This document shows positions 52,101 to 64,000 of a stretch of DNA of 64,000 nucleotides, piece by piece. The notes beneath the pieces were generated by a model. It had not been told where the DNA came from. It was given only the letters and a program-made list of their open reading frames with translations, and did no database searches. The position numbers and the translations under genes were made by a program. The number at the start of each line of letters is the position of its first letter. Within the stretch, counting starts at the first letter, position 1. Source of the DNA: Trichoplax sp. H2 (lineage: Eukaryota > Placozoa > Uniplacotomia > Trichoplacea); the NCBI GenBank assembly GCA_003344405.1, contig NOWV01000004.1:1116001-1180000 (forward strand). Direction: 5' to 3'.

Positions 52101-52817
52101 TGTTTCTTTGATGGTAAAAAGTAGTGGCATCTAGTTTAAAAGTGAACTTTACTTTGTAAGCCATTTTATTTATTTCATCTTTTGCTAATAATTAATATAT
52201 CATCTATATCATGCAGGATAATACTATCAAAAATCAGGTAAATTGATTCTTGGTATCAGATAATGGGTGCCTATTGGATTATACATATAGATATTTGAAG
52301 AATTAACGATTCGATTTAACTCTTTGAAAATCCTGCATTAGTTCTACCAAAGATGAGACGGCGAAACTTAGCCAAAAACTGTTGGAAGTTGCTAGGTTAA
52401 TATTATTTGGCGATATCGCGTAAAAATAAACTGCGCAATATGTTAATAACTTATTGAAATAGTTAAATTCTATAATTTACGTGCATATATGTTACTTTTT
52501 GTCTGGTGTAGTTTAGCAATAATTATACTGTAGTAATTAAAAATTAAAGTATCAAGTATTATACGTATACTGTAGATTGTGCAAAGGCAGGAGTGGCCGC
52601 TACCTAAAAAAACTTCCATTTTTAGCACACGCCTTAGCAATTCAGGTAATAAGTAATAAGCTATTTAATACGAGATCTACTTGCCAAAAAGCTAATCTGG
52701 AAAGTTTCGTTTTATTTTTTTAAGTCGGCAACTTGCAATATAAAAGATTTCATTGATGCTATGTCCAAAACTATTGAACAAGCTGATGGCGAAAAAGATT
52801 TGTTTACCACATCTTAG
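49141..52817 (+). CDS. TRIP13: TRIP13 / Pch2 AAA+ ATPase
   Basis: Hexameric AAA+ remodeller that converts closed HORMA proteins (MAD2, HORMADs) to the open form, with p31comet as adaptor; acts in spindle checkpoint silencing and meiotic recombination. Fifteen exons join in phase: 49141-49262, 49811-49967, 50194-50379, 50525-50565, 50647-50696, 50792-50864, 50964-51027, 51129-51215, 51319-51425, 51676-51744, 51835-51972, 52217-52237, 52342-52395, 52576-52645 and 52725-52817. The product is about 443 residues (human 432). Visible motifs: [19 protein letters not shown]; Walker [16 protein letters not shown] (Lys near 192); [19 protein letters not shown]; Walker B LLIDE (near 256-260); sensor region [14 protein letters not shown]; arginine-finger segment [13 protein letters not shown]; and [17 protein letters not shown]. 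All catalytic motifs are intact. The small exon at 52217 is the least certain. Confidence 0.96.
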
Positions 52818-53802
52818 CGCACTCCCTGGGCAGTCGTCTTGAGTTTGTTGTGACTTATCAAGAATTATATATAATAATGCATGTACTGCTATATTGTATG
52901 ATCACTTGATAAACTATGGCATTAATATTGCAACCGATAAAGATAATAAAGATAATACTTTAACGTATTTGATTAAAACTTACTAAAAAGTATTATCAAA
53001 ACTGATTTTAGTATGCATAAAGCAATGAATTTTTTAAATTACGATACTTTGCTATGAATTATGCATATCCTAATGATTTTATCTTCCGATTGTAGGCATA
53101 TTGTTAATTCGTATTAAATTAATCCGTGTACATTTTAATTTTACTGTTTATAATAATTGAATTTTGTAAGAACTTCATCATGATGCTATCACAGGATGTA
53201 TTCTGTACAGGTGATATTAAGAGTGGTTCCATTAGATGCTTCGTTTTAAGTAGCTTTTGAATGATTTTGTTATATACTGCACATTTGAAAGAAAATATAC
53301 TTTGAAAAGAATTAACGCATGAAGTTGTAGCCTTTATGCCATAATTATAGATAATTTACAATGAAAAGGCTAATTTGCCAGTAGCAATTCTTGGAATATA
53401 AAAATTAGAATTCATTTCGTTAAATTTTATACATTAGCCAATAGTTAGATTGTTTCAACTCGCTGATAGTTGTAATCCTTTGCGGTATTTTTCTCTACAG
53501 AATTATGAAAGAATTAATTTTGAGTAAGAATATAAGCAAAGCATCCAGCAGGAGCTATGTAGCTTAGATTGCTTATGATACATATTTACATGTGTAGCAG
53601 ACAGCAGAACTATTGCACTCTATACGTTCATAATATACAATAGAGTAATTTCAATGAACATTACATCACAAAATAGAAGAATGTTTTTAGATTACACGAA
53701 GTATTCTATTATATACATCGTGGACTCTCTTCGATACAAAAAATAAGTATGGAATCTTGCAACACACCATAAATACAGTAGCGTAAGGAATAGAGCTGGC
53801 TT
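52818..53802. other. TRIP13/SLC35C2 tail-to-tail spacer
   Basis: About 1 kb of AT-rich sequence between two convergent genes; likely 3' UTRs. No exon or RNA gene recognised. Confidence 0.55.
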
Positions 53803-56800
53803 TTACTTACTTAAAACAGCCTGTGCCTTCATATATACATGTAGACTTATTCCCGCTATGCAAACAACCAGGCCCATAAAATTGATCAAGTTTATTTTAT
53901 CGCCACCCAAGGTAAATGCTATACTCAATGTACAAATTTCCTGTAATTGTATATTTTTCATTAGGCGATAAAATTTTGCAATCAAATATAATTATTACAC
54001 ATCGAGACTTCAGTTGTACCTTAAAGATTCCAGAAATTGACAATGTCAAACCCGACGTTTGTAACACAACAAAATATTCCGAGAGACTAAGTAGAAAGCC
54101 AAGAATAGCACCGATTAGGATAAGAAAGAGAGTCCATAAAGCATCGCCAAGGTTAGCAGCCCGGAAAACCTGCGAAGAAAGCGCTAAGCTTGGTCCTATA
54201 AAAAAAGGAAAACATTCAATATTGACATCACTGATTCAATCAAGGCAATTTTACTAAAGCGCTATACTGAATTAAACGGACTAAAATCGATTATGATTAG
54301 GCATAATAATTACCTTCAATAAAAACAGCTAAAGGTAAAAGTGTAATAGCCATAATGGGTTGTAAGTGAAACATTAAATCTATAGGGTTAGCTAAACCTG
54401 AAGGGCAACGTTTAATAAAAGTTAGCATACTTCTGAGGCGTACTGAAAAATTACGCCAATTCAGGTATCATAAATTTACCAACTGATTCTTTCTGTAAAA
54501 TTGTCTGAGCTAAAGCCCATCTCAATCCGCCAATAAAAGAAGCGCTTAGCACCTTAAATACGTTTCATCAATTGTTAATTAATAAATTATTTAGCACTAA
54601 AATTGTTATAGCTAGATAATGGTTGTTACCAGGATGAAACCAAATAGATTGAAGTCCGTTGATTGATACGTAAATAGCAGCAGCCCTCCACTGACAAGCG
54701 CAACGACAGAAATCTGAGACGCTTTCTAAATTAAGAAATTGTCGCTTATTTACTATTATTTATAGTAATTGAGTCATCACAGCAATAACGAATCTTTGTC
54801 TATGTATACGAGTATATGCATACGTCTTAGTAACGCCAAATTATAAAGATAGAGAACAAATAATTTTAATGATGCGATGAATCTTATCAATTAATACACC
54901 GCCCATCAAATTATACTCTTTACAGTAAAGTTGTACTATGTGAAGAAAACTTTTATACAATATCTTACGTTATCGATGATGAGATTTAAAATAATGACAG
55001 CATTAACCAGAAACGCAAGATCATATAAACAGGACAAAGTTAACAATACACCGCATTACATACAAATTCTTCAAGCCTGAACCATATCGAAAATCCAAGG
55101 ATGAATATGATACAAGTTGACTTAGACATGGTATATCTATCAATAAAAATTACAGCAAAGTTATAGTATATCATATATCTAAAATAGTTTAATTGTAGCC
55201 TATTTTTATAATAATATTTATAATTTTTAAGCAGCAGTCCTTATAACACATGCAAGGATCGATGATTAATACTATTGCATTGATCACGAATTACAGTGTA
55301 GCATCTATCATATCACTGTGTCAACCAGATCCGAAAACTGCTCAATGTTTTTCACATGACGCATCTATAACTTAGTGCGCTTTAAATGTATTAATATTTT
55401 ACTTACAATGATACAGTAATAAACAAGAAACTCCAATTTGAAAGGCCAATATCCAAAGCTGTTGATATTGCTATAAAGGGGTACAGTAAAGCGAAAATGG
55501 AAAAGTTGATAACAGAAAAACTATCTGAGACACGTATTGAAATATTCATGGTATGGTATGAATATAACAAACTATTTATTACACATATTAACTGTGTATA
55601 ATAAGTAGTTCGTTTAATCGATTGTCATTATGAATAGATTAATTTTTCACTAGCAATGAAGAAGAATTATAAAAAAGTGATGTTTGATTACCTGTGGGTG
55701 AGACTCTTCGAATATATGATTGCCACGATAGCCAAACGGTTCTTTGATCATAAACTAAGCGATAACACTCACGTATGAATGCGGTGATACCGAATTTCAC
55801 TAGTATATGAACCAAGGATATTGATAAAGGGAAGTGAAACCCCTACAAGAAGAGTACAATAAAATTATTAATATACTGTATAGATGTACTGTAATTAGCG
55901 TACAGTATATCTTAGCGCAATACTGTATCATTTACTAACACGTTAGCTGTTAAATGCTGTATCATCACAAGCAATAACATTACTAGAATTCTTACAACTA
56001 ATAAGTCAGTTGGAGGCTGAAATAGACTACTCTCAATTAATAATTGAAATGATTGAATAAACGATAAAATACTTGTATGCTTGAGTATGTTATATAGGTA
56101 TACTTTAAAGCATATTTTAAATATTAATCAGAGTACCTTGAAAAGAAATTTCAACTCTTGAAGCTTAGGCTTCCAAATGTTGTAATACTAACATAATTTT
56201 TAATATTACAGTGCTATTTAGTATATTGATCCAAGTTTAACATATGACGTCTAGCGTAATCAGTATAATAGCTAAATCTGTATTGCAACTCAAAAGCTGT
56301 ACTTAAGTAATACTCGTAAGTAAGCCTCTACTACGGAGCGGGAGACCACCCGTCAATTATACAAAGTTTGTTAGTCCGTCTATTGGACTTGATCCTGTTA
56401 TACTTTAGCGCTATCAAACTTGCTTATCGATATTTAAGTTAGCCGAAATGTACATAGGAGTATTTACTAGTCTAATCTGAGATTATGAGAGTATCATTGG
56501 TGTTTTCTCTTCCTACTTATAAGTACTGTACAGTGAGTGTACACTGCGAGTCTGCGACCGAGTACAAAACACGATATTAATAATTAATACTGATGTGCGT
56601 ATTGTAATAGGGATTTGTATAATATTTATATAGCAACGGTAAAAATTTTTCGCTATCCACAGAGCAAGTAAGCGTTAAAATTAAAGAACTATCACAGCAA
56701 CTAATTAATAAGGATCAGATAACATGGAGATTTTGCTCTACTGTATTTACTATACTGTACAGTATACTGTACAGTAGATTCGAGTGTACAGTACAGTACA

Positions 56801-57655
56801 TTGTATCTATGATTGCAGTCAGTCATACTGTACTGTACACTGTACAGTACACTGTAGTGCACTAATTTTTTTTTTGAAGAGGTTAGAAAAAGGTTTATAT
56901 TATGCAGTGTATATTATTAGACATGTCACTATGAGAGTTTTTCAGAAATTCATATTTGGCATATCACGAATCTATGAATAAATATGTGAACACTGTACGG
57001 TACTAGTGCAGTATAAATGGGAGTAGAGAATTGGAAGAAACTCTTTCACCATTTTGCATTGTTTACAAGTTTTACAGTACACTGAATAGTACCAGGTAGT
57101 ACGGTGCCCAATTCAAGGACACGTATTTAGCTCGATATACGGTAGAATTGCATTTGATTTTAAAATTTTACAGGGAAATACAGTAAATTATTCCACTAGC
57201 GAATTACGGGTATTCGTAAGCAAGCCTATTCCATTAAATATTGTAGTGTGTTATTAATTAAAGGGGCATTTATGTACAAAATTTGTGGACAATGTGGGAT
57301 AAATATTGTTCAGTATAGGAGTAGTGATCTACAGTACAGTATTTACTGTGCAGTACAGTACAGAACGCACAATACAATGTACTGTATATATGTACTGTAC
57401 AGGACGCACAGTACCCAACCAGATTTTACAAGTAGATATAATATTTTTGCTAGCTGCCATTACCAGCATTACTCCAAAGCTATTTCTAAATAAAATAATA
57501 GCATACAGGTAATATATAAGATCTTTTAGTTTACTAACCTTAAACAGCCATTTATTATAAAATGTAAGGCAAATGGAAAATGTATAATACAAGATAATTA
57601 AAGCCAATGTCCTGCATATCAACACGGTGTCTTCTGGTGCGTTTGCAAGCATCAT
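53803..57655 (-). CDS. SLC35C2: solute carrier SLC35C2-like nucleotide-sugar/TPT-family transporter
   Basis: Multi-pass Golgi/ERGIC protein of the triose-phosphate-transporter/nucleotide-sugar superfamily; human SLC35C2 promotes Notch fucosylation. Exon 1 (57655-57539) gives the first helix LYYTFSICLTFYNKWL, a family signature. After a 1.7-kb intron come GFHFPLSISLVHILVKFGI; YDQRTVWLSWQSYIRRVSPT; TALDIGLSNWSFLFITVS; FTYQSTDFNLFGFILV; ASFIGGLRWALAQTILQKE; NPIDLMFHLQPIMAITLLPL; SGLTLSISGIFK; and the last exon (about 53940-53803), GGDKINLINFMGLVVCIAGISLHVYMK. The order matches human SLC35C2, but the human acidic C-terminal tail is absent. Some exon limits near 54.6 and 55.2-55.4 kb were not fixed. 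Intron 1 carries GTACW patches. Confidence 0.93.
56750..57415. repeat. (GTACW)n patches inside SLC35C2 intron 1
   Basis: Two dense patches (about 56752-56862 and 57328-57415) of GTAC with single A/T spacers, the second ending about 120 bp downstream of the exon 1 donor. With the array at 58.0-58.4 kb they bracket the SLC35C2 first exon. The ORFs 57248-57493 and 57306-57512 are repeat and intron translation. Confidence 0.85.
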
Positions 57656-58037
57656 GGCGTGAAATAAAATTATTATCCTTCAAAGCCAGATTGCACTCTG
57701 TATGGTGTGCTTTTAAAATTCTTGAATAATTCTGGATGGAGAAGTGTATGTAAGATGTACATACGAGTATATATTGTTGAGTACGATAGGGTCTTGTTAA
57801 ATTATCTGCTTCAAATTAGTCGCATCTGTAAACGTATCTGCTGGGCTATGACTACTGCTTTAGTCCAATGCCACTCACTCCGTTATATACGGTACTCTTA
57901 CTGCATGCATCCATCCAGTAAGTCGAGGTACGGCGAATCGAAGATGCCTTGATACATAGTAATTTTACTGCACTATATCCGACATGAGATAAAAGCGAGC
58001 TGTGTGGTTTCATATCAGATCCGGTTTTCTGTTATCG

Positions 58038-58420
58038 TATACAGTACTGTACACTACTAGGCCTACTGTACAGTACAGTAAGGCCAAAGTCTCTTGGGAT
58101 ACTGTACAGTACTGTGAGTTTTTCATTGTTCAGATGTACAGTACGTTGTACTGTACACCTAAACAGAACGTCATCAGAAGTTGCAGAATCTACAGTACAG
58201 TACATAGTTGTGCAGCTGCTGTACACTGTACAGTGTACAGTACACAGTACACAGTACTGTACTGTACGTACACACTGTACACTGTACAGTGTACAGTACA
58301 GTACTGTACTTACAGGTCAGATCTACTACAGTACAGTACAGTACAGTACAGTACTGTACGCTACAGTGTAGTCCCTGGTACGGTACAGGGTATGCAGTAC
58401 TTTACACACAGTACTGTACG
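58038..58420. repeat. (GTACW)n array in the SLC35C2/MGLL divergent promoter
   Basis: The densest array of the window. GTAC tetramers with single A/T spacers recur at 58038-58055, 58065-58082, 58100-58115, 58135-58160 and almost without break at 58190-58375, with a last patch to 58420. It ends about 80 bp upstream of the MGLL ATG. A 229-residue plus-strand frame runs through it only because the repeat lacks stops; its last 64 residues are the genuine MGLL exon 1. Confidence 0.92.
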
Positions 58421-58496
58421 TACTATAAATTTTTTAATTGAAATTTCTAGGACAGTAGTCTGTGACTGTAAGTTCACTGGAAAGATAGAGCTCGAA

Positions 58497-61436
58497 ATGA
58501 CGACCTCCGCATTTGACGCAATAAATGGCTTGGAACAGATTAATAATTCAGGGTCACCAGAGGGGATTGTAGAATATAAATTAAAAAGCGTCTTCAAAAA
58601 TTATTCCCTTTATGCAAGACACTGGCCTGTAGCATCCCCGAAGTTAGTACCTACTGTGCTGAAAAAATATTTATTTAATTTAAATAATTAATTAATTCTA
58701 CTGGTCCGATCTTGTTATTTTAGTGTTAGTTTTAGTGCTGTGCAGTCATGGAAACTGAATACAAACTGCGATTACATCGTCGCTTTCTCGGCGCTTTACT
58801 TGTAGATAAATGCGTAGTATTTATTAATGAACTACACGTGTGTTAGTAGAATATCTTGCTCATGATACTTCACATACATGTACTGTTATTATAGTACTTT
58901 TATTATCGTTAACGACTAGCTACTGATATTACGTTTGTTGTACAGTACAGTACTCAAGAGCCACTTCCAGTCTCTCCTCTCTTAGTAGTCCTTGGCTATA
59001 CTTAATGAATTCATTTTAGTATGTGCCACTATTATGGCTATTTAAAACTTAAATTTTAGCTTTAAAACTACAGTTGGAGCAAGTAAAACATGAATTTACC
59101 AAACTGAATACTATCCATTAATAACAGATTAGCGAATCCATATGTCCTGATTTGTGTAATCATACATATGGGCGTATGTAATCATACAGTACAAACTAGC
59201 ATATACGAGTATTAATAATCAGCTCCTTACCTAAAAATACTACATGTAAATTATATCAACTTCGTTAAATGATCCTATAATTTTTCTATGAATTATTCAA
59301 CGAATACGCGCACAAATTAAGTGGTAAAATATTTCCATTACAGATGTAAATAGTGTTGTGTTACACGTAGTAAACCACCTCGCTATTAACTTACTGTATA
59401 CAGCGGTACACGTAAATTCGTACAGTACTGTATTTCAGCCAAAGTGCTATAATTCATACTAACTCAGTATTTATAGCTTCGCATTGTTTTAAGAACCACT
59501 GCAAAACATTACAATTTACTTGCATCTATTCTAAACGGTAGTGGTAACTTTTCGAAAGATTAGCACGGTCGATCAATAAGCTCATTTTTTCTTATACTAC
59601 AGCATAATACTAAAATTGGCGATTAAATACTGTACTCCAGCTATTAGTATGCATGCAACCCTGATATTCTAGCTGATATCGTTGATTGATGATAGCGACC
59701 AAACTTATTTGTCCGAGGTTGACACTTCTATATAATCTCATAAAATCCTTTCAGTTTCTTATACCATATACTCGTATATACATATTTTGTATTTTAATAA
59801 TTTCTTTTGGTTCTCTACTAACGTAATACTGTAGAGCTATTGCTATCATCATTCATGGTGCCGGAGAACACTGTGGCAGATACGATGAGATGGCAAGTCT
59901 TTTGAATAAGGAATCCATATATGCCTTTGCAAATGATCACAGTTAGTTACAACGATCACGTTTCAAGAAGCATTTCTTAACTAAAAATTCATGTCACTTC
60001 ACTTAACATACTAATATTCTGAATTGTAAGACTTGACATATAATATTGAATATTGATTTCTCTAGTTGGTCACGGTCGGAGCGATGGAGAAAAATTATGT
60101 TTGGATAAATTTGAAACTTATACTGATGACTGCCATAAACATTTACTACTTGTTCAAGAAAGATTCCCTGATTTAAAAGTATTTTGCATTGGTCACTCGC
60201 TGGTATGACATCGATTAATATTAGTACAAAAAATTAATGTTAATAGACTTGTATCAAAATAATTCTATGAAATTCACGCAGATCACTGAATTAGGTATAA
60301 TCGGAACTTATTATAGTTATAGCATGGTTGGTTAAGTTTCTGTAACTTTGATGACAATACATAGTAGCATTGTGAAAGTTACTATAGATCTATATATAGA
60401 AAAGAGAAATACAAGTATTTTATGCGCACGATTACATACATCTCCGCCCTTACTTTGATTGTGTTCTTCTAATGCATAACCTACTTTGATGTAAAATTAT
60501 ATAAAGCATTTGCTGTATACATATTATGAACTCACTGTAGACTACTTGATGTTTTCGCTTACACGTCACCAGGGAGGATTAATTGCCGTAGATCTTGCTG
60601 TTAAAATACCGAAAGCTTTCGCTGGAGTCGTACTTATTTCTCCATGCCTTGCGATCGCCCCCGAAGCTGCTTCTTTCTTCACTGTAGGGCACTCGAAATT
60701 ATGTTAATAATTTATGATCAAAAATATCAAATTAGATATGATACTACTCCTAAATTCTGATGTGTATAATTAATACTCATATTTAGATAATGGCCATGAA
60801 AGTGATATCATTTTTCCTACCAAAAATGCAAATAAATCGAATAGATGCAAAGTTTGTGTCCCGGGATGAAAAGGAGGTAACATCCTTGAAGTTAATTTTA
60901 ACTTTAGATGGTTAAAGTTTTCCTTCAGTATTATGAAAAATTATCTTAGCACGACTAAATTTATGTCAACACGCGGCAGGTAGAATCATACAACACTGAT
61001 CCTTTAGTGTGGCATGGTGGTCTTAGAGCGCATTTTTGTAAGGAGGTGTATGATGCCGTTTGCAAAATTACCAAAATAAGCAAGAGTATCGAATGGCCTT
61101 ACCTTGTCATGCATGGTGACCAAGACAAATTATGTGAAATTAGCGGATCTGAAAGCTTTCATAATGCAGCCCGCAGCAGTGATAAAACATACAAGGTAAA
61201 AATTTTTAATACTTATACAAACCTTTGTAAGTTAGCTAGTCATTGGCATGGTGATTGCTAACTAATTACAACGAACAATTTACAGATTGATCAGTGATAT
61301 TATCTTAATATGGTATTTCTTTTCACTGACGTAGAGATATGAGGGATTTTATCATGCATTGCATAAAGAACCGGTAGATAGTCGCAAAATTATTTTTGAA
61401 GACTTGCTGAAATGGATCAACGATAGAATGGATTAA
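58497..61436 (+). CDS. MGLL: monoacylglycerol lipase (alpha/beta hydrolase)
   Basis: Serine hydrolase that releases fatty acid from monoacylglycerols, including 2-arachidonoylglycerol in vertebrates. Seven exons join in phase: 58497-58642, 59835-59941, 60066-60202, 60573-60683, 60787-60876, 60980-61195 and 61335-61436, giving 302 residues (human 303). Motifs: the HGAGEHCGRY oxyanion region; DHIGHGRSDGEK; the nucleophile elbow GHSLGG (Ser129, assembled across an intron); VLISPCLA; catalytic Asp in HGDQDKLC (Asp246); and catalytic His in YEGFYHALHKE (His276). The triad is intact. The start ATG at 58497 is chosen because the exon continues with SVFKNYSLYARHWP, like human ADGQYLFCRYWKP, and because the frame upstream is pure GTACW repeat. 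Divergent from SLC35C2. Confidence 0.95.
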
Positions 61437-62481
61437 CCTTTGGTTAAAGGGCTACAGATATGCAAGAATTCGTTGGATACTTGTCTAACTATTAAATTAT
61501 CGCAACTGGCCTTAGTACATTAATAATAAATCTCTAATGTTACGTGATAGCTCTTGGTTATAGCATATACTTTACAATAAATTATTTGCTAGCTACTGTA
61601 AGTAAGGTAGGGTTGGTAACTTTTTGTATGTAGTGTTTTATAAATTAGGACAAAAGTTACTACTGAGTATCTTGGGCGAAGCTTTTTTTTCATTCTTGTG
61701 TATCATGTCGACATTTTCATTAGAATTGTTATTTATGTTATATTCAATATATTTAATATGAAGTAGTTAAAGGATGCGCTTGAGTTTAGTTGAACTATAT
61801 TAATGATGACGTCCATGTATTGAGGTTAACCAAAAATAAGTGCATAAGTTACGGTATAATTAAAAAATTAACAGTAAACACGGTACGGTGTATACTGTAA
61901 GGTGTATTGAGATATGTTATGATCACAAAAGTATACAATAAGCGATACCAGTGGATTACAGAGTCATTTAGTAAATTGTAGAAATATACTACTGTTAGAC
62001 GAGTATTAAGTCAATTTCACAATATTAAAGTGAATATAGTGACTTAATAAAACGTCTCCATTCTTCGATAACCATTTAGTTAGTGATAATATTGCATGAG
62101 AGCAAGAAAACAAATTTGCAACTAAGTATATGTGCATACGTACTTATCTATTAAGTTTCTAAATGAGAAAGCTTTTATTAATTTTGTGACTGTAGCGAGT
62201 ACCTAGGTTATCATATCCTTTGCAATATGATGATACAAACTTAAAACATTTTAACAATGGTTTAATCTTGTCGTAAATATCTTTAGATTCCAGAAAAACT
62301 ATAATATTAGATGTAATGCTAAGCATGTATATCAACAGATAAGAATATCTTCCTTTTCCACTAAAACTTTCATACAGTATTACTCCAATTTAGTATTTGG
62401 AACAAAAATAGGTTGTCAAGGTACATATTTAAGCTAAATGTAAGTATAATAGAATATCATTTAATATTGTAAACTATAAAA
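61437..62481. other. MGLL/SLC38 tail-to-tail spacer
   Basis: About 1 kb of AT-rich sequence between convergent 3' ends. No coding or RNA gene recognised. Confidence 0.55.
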
Positions 62482-63580
62482 TTATGAACTGAAGTCATAA
62501 ATCGCCTTGGTTGTAGCCATTCCAAATAAAAATATCCCTAATATGGCTAGAAACGAGCCATAGCAAATACATGCAACATGATATTTTCTATTAAAGTTAT
62601 AACGTAGCCCAATTAAGCAGAAACCTAAAATTAATAAGCAATAATGACATTAGTGTTAGCTAAACAAAACTGTATTCTAAAATAACCAAAGCATCCATAT
62701 TGCGAGTCGACTATAAATTTTTATTATTCTACTTTTAGCATGCGTATTGTTAGATTTTGCTACCTGGAAAAACAAATATAAAGAGTGCTGCAAAGCCTCC
62801 AGCTAAAGCGATAATATCTCCAACGTTTGGTACGAATAACGATAAACTAAGTGTGACCACAAACCAACTTAATGTCTGTATAATAAGACGGGATTTCTTG
62901 TGAATTTTGGCACTTTCATCATTCAAGTTTCTAAAATTAAGCCATAATTCTTCGACTACCTGTCTATAGAGATCAGTTTAAAATATTACTCTTGCAATAT
63001 TGAAGATATAAGTGAAAACACGAACACGCTAATTATGAATTATTATATTATGATAACTACAGTACATTTTATCTATCTTCACCTTGCACAGAAATGTAGC
63101 ACAGGATATGAAGTTACCATATTGATTGAGATCATGATTCGTGAAATAGTGACCAGAATATTACTTGAACCATAATTTAAAAGAATGTCACTGTTGACGG
63201 AATTTCCGAAAGACATGTAGCCAAAAGATCCAGTGATGCTATATACAACAATACAAACTAGCATTGCTATGATAATAACTAAATTAAATCGCTTAATAGA
63301 GCGATCTCTTAATTTCTCATAGGATGGAATGGAGGAAATATGACACTAGAAAAGGGCAGAAATGATTAAAATTTATAAATAAATCCTTACAATAATTCGT
63401 CATTAGTGATTTATAAAACATGGTACTACATGTACGGAACGTGTATGATAAGGTACAGGATAATAATGAAGTAACTGATATATTATTGGCCTAGATCGTA
63501 TATCAGTACGTCAATTTACGTGAAATCCGAAGCAAATTGTTGAGAAAGCACTAGCAATTTGAGACCAATTCGAAATGCGG
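62482..63580 (-). CDS. SLC38A7-like: SLC38A7/8-like sodium-coupled amino acid transporter, 5' part missing
   Basis: Member of the amino acid/auxin permease (AAAP) family. Four 3' exons join in phase: 63580-63520, 63345-63083, 62963-62764 and 62624-62482. They encode FSTICFGFH-CHISSIPSYEKL, then VYSITGSFGYMSFGNSVNSD, SRIMISINMVTSYPV, a helix with LSLFVPNVGDIIALAGGFAA, and the last membrane segment SFLAILGIFLFGMATT before the TAA at 62482-62484. TICFGF(Q/H)CH and the position of the YG(F/Y)xxFG segment match SLC38A7/SLC38A8 better than the A1-A6 branch. The N-terminal helices would lie above 63580 and beyond the window; I could not fix more exons in 63581-64000. Confidence 0.9.
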
Positions 63581-64000
63581 CTACAAAATAAATAAATTAG
63601 TTTAGTTATTTTATTACTTGACAAAAGAGTATTTTTCGATCAATAATTGAGCAAATTTTTCATCTTTTGGAGTATACGAAAGTATTTAAAGTCAGTCAAT
63701 GACATCAACTGAATTTATTTCTATGCTTTAAAGTTCATTCCAAGTAACAACATCGCAGCGAATAACGATTATTGCAGCAATACCTGTAATTCATGTATAT
63801 TAACTATGTTATAATCAATTATGGTACGTACGTTTAACTATGGTATTTAATGATATATCGTAACATTTGTTTAGATTGAATGTATATAAGATGTACACTA
63901 ATTATACACAATGTACAGCTTCAGTATTGGTTAGGGGTTAGAATAAATTAGTCACTTTTCTATTGCTTTAACTCGCTTAATGAAATTACGAGTGACCAAA
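63581..64000. other. probable intron of the SLC38-like gene
   Basis: AT-rich, no exon decoded. Expected to be intronic because the transporter begins in mid-protein at 63580. Confidence 0.5.

Noticed and set aside
58002-58691. A 229-residue plus-strand ORF, the longest in the window
   Set aside because: Its first ~165 residues are array translation. Only the last part, from the ATG at 58497, is coding (MGLL exon 1), and that exon really ends at a splice donor at 58642.

Overview
The window is a stretch of eukaryotic, almost certainly early-branching animal, nuclear DNA. It is roughly two-thirds A+T. Genes are split into many short exons with GT-AG introns, mostly 50-1000 bp. The decoded proteins are complete animal orthologues that align closely with vertebrate families: thioredoxin-glutathione reductase, USB1, ARL2BP, NUP93, CMIP, BBS4, TRIP13, SLC35C2, monoacylglycerol lipase and SLC38A7/8. 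This combination (AT-rich, compact, very conserved animal genes, ciliary BBS4, selenoprotein machinery) fits a placozoan (Trichoplax/Hoilungia) best. A sponge or cnidarian cannot be excluded without a search.

Layout. 1-3.5 kb: non-coding, with two near-identical ~0.68 kb copies around a 534-bp fragment bounded by two 20-N gaps, which looks like an assembly or haplotype duplication. 3.68-7.82 kb (-): thioredoxin-glutathione reductase with an in-frame TGA (selenocysteine) codon and a SECIS element in the 3' UTR. 7.8-12.6 kb: non-coding, ending in GTAC-rich repeats. 12.7 kb (+): a small single-pass membrane protein ORF. 16.5-18.7 kb (-): USB1. 19.7-22.6 kb (+): ARL2BP. 23.2-29.1 kb (-): NUP93. 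31.9-40.0 kb (-): CMIP with a 3.9-kb first intron. 45.3-48.6 kb (-): BBS4. 49.1-52.8 kb (+): TRIP13/Pch2. 53.8-57.7 kb (-): SLC35C2. 58.5-61.4 kb (+): monoacylglycerol lipase. 62.5 kb to the right edge (-): SLC38A7/8-like amino acid transporter, 5' end outside or unresolved.

The genes do not form one pathway; they are housekeeping and cell-biological genes. Three pairs are head-to-head (USB1/ARL2BP, BBS4/TRIP13, SLC35C2/MGLL). All three shared promoters, plus the regions just upstream of NUP93 and of the small membrane protein, carry an unusual strand-symmetric array: the tetramer GTAC repeated every 5 bp with a single A or T between copies, (GTACW)n. That array is the main unexplained structure in the window. 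USB1, ARL2BP, NUP93, CMIP and SLC38A7/8 are all on the long arm of human chromosome 16, so the window also preserves an ancient animal linkage group.

Gene spans below run from start to stop codon and include introns. Exon limits were read by eye from GT/AG sites, reading phase and protein conservation; no alignment or search was run.
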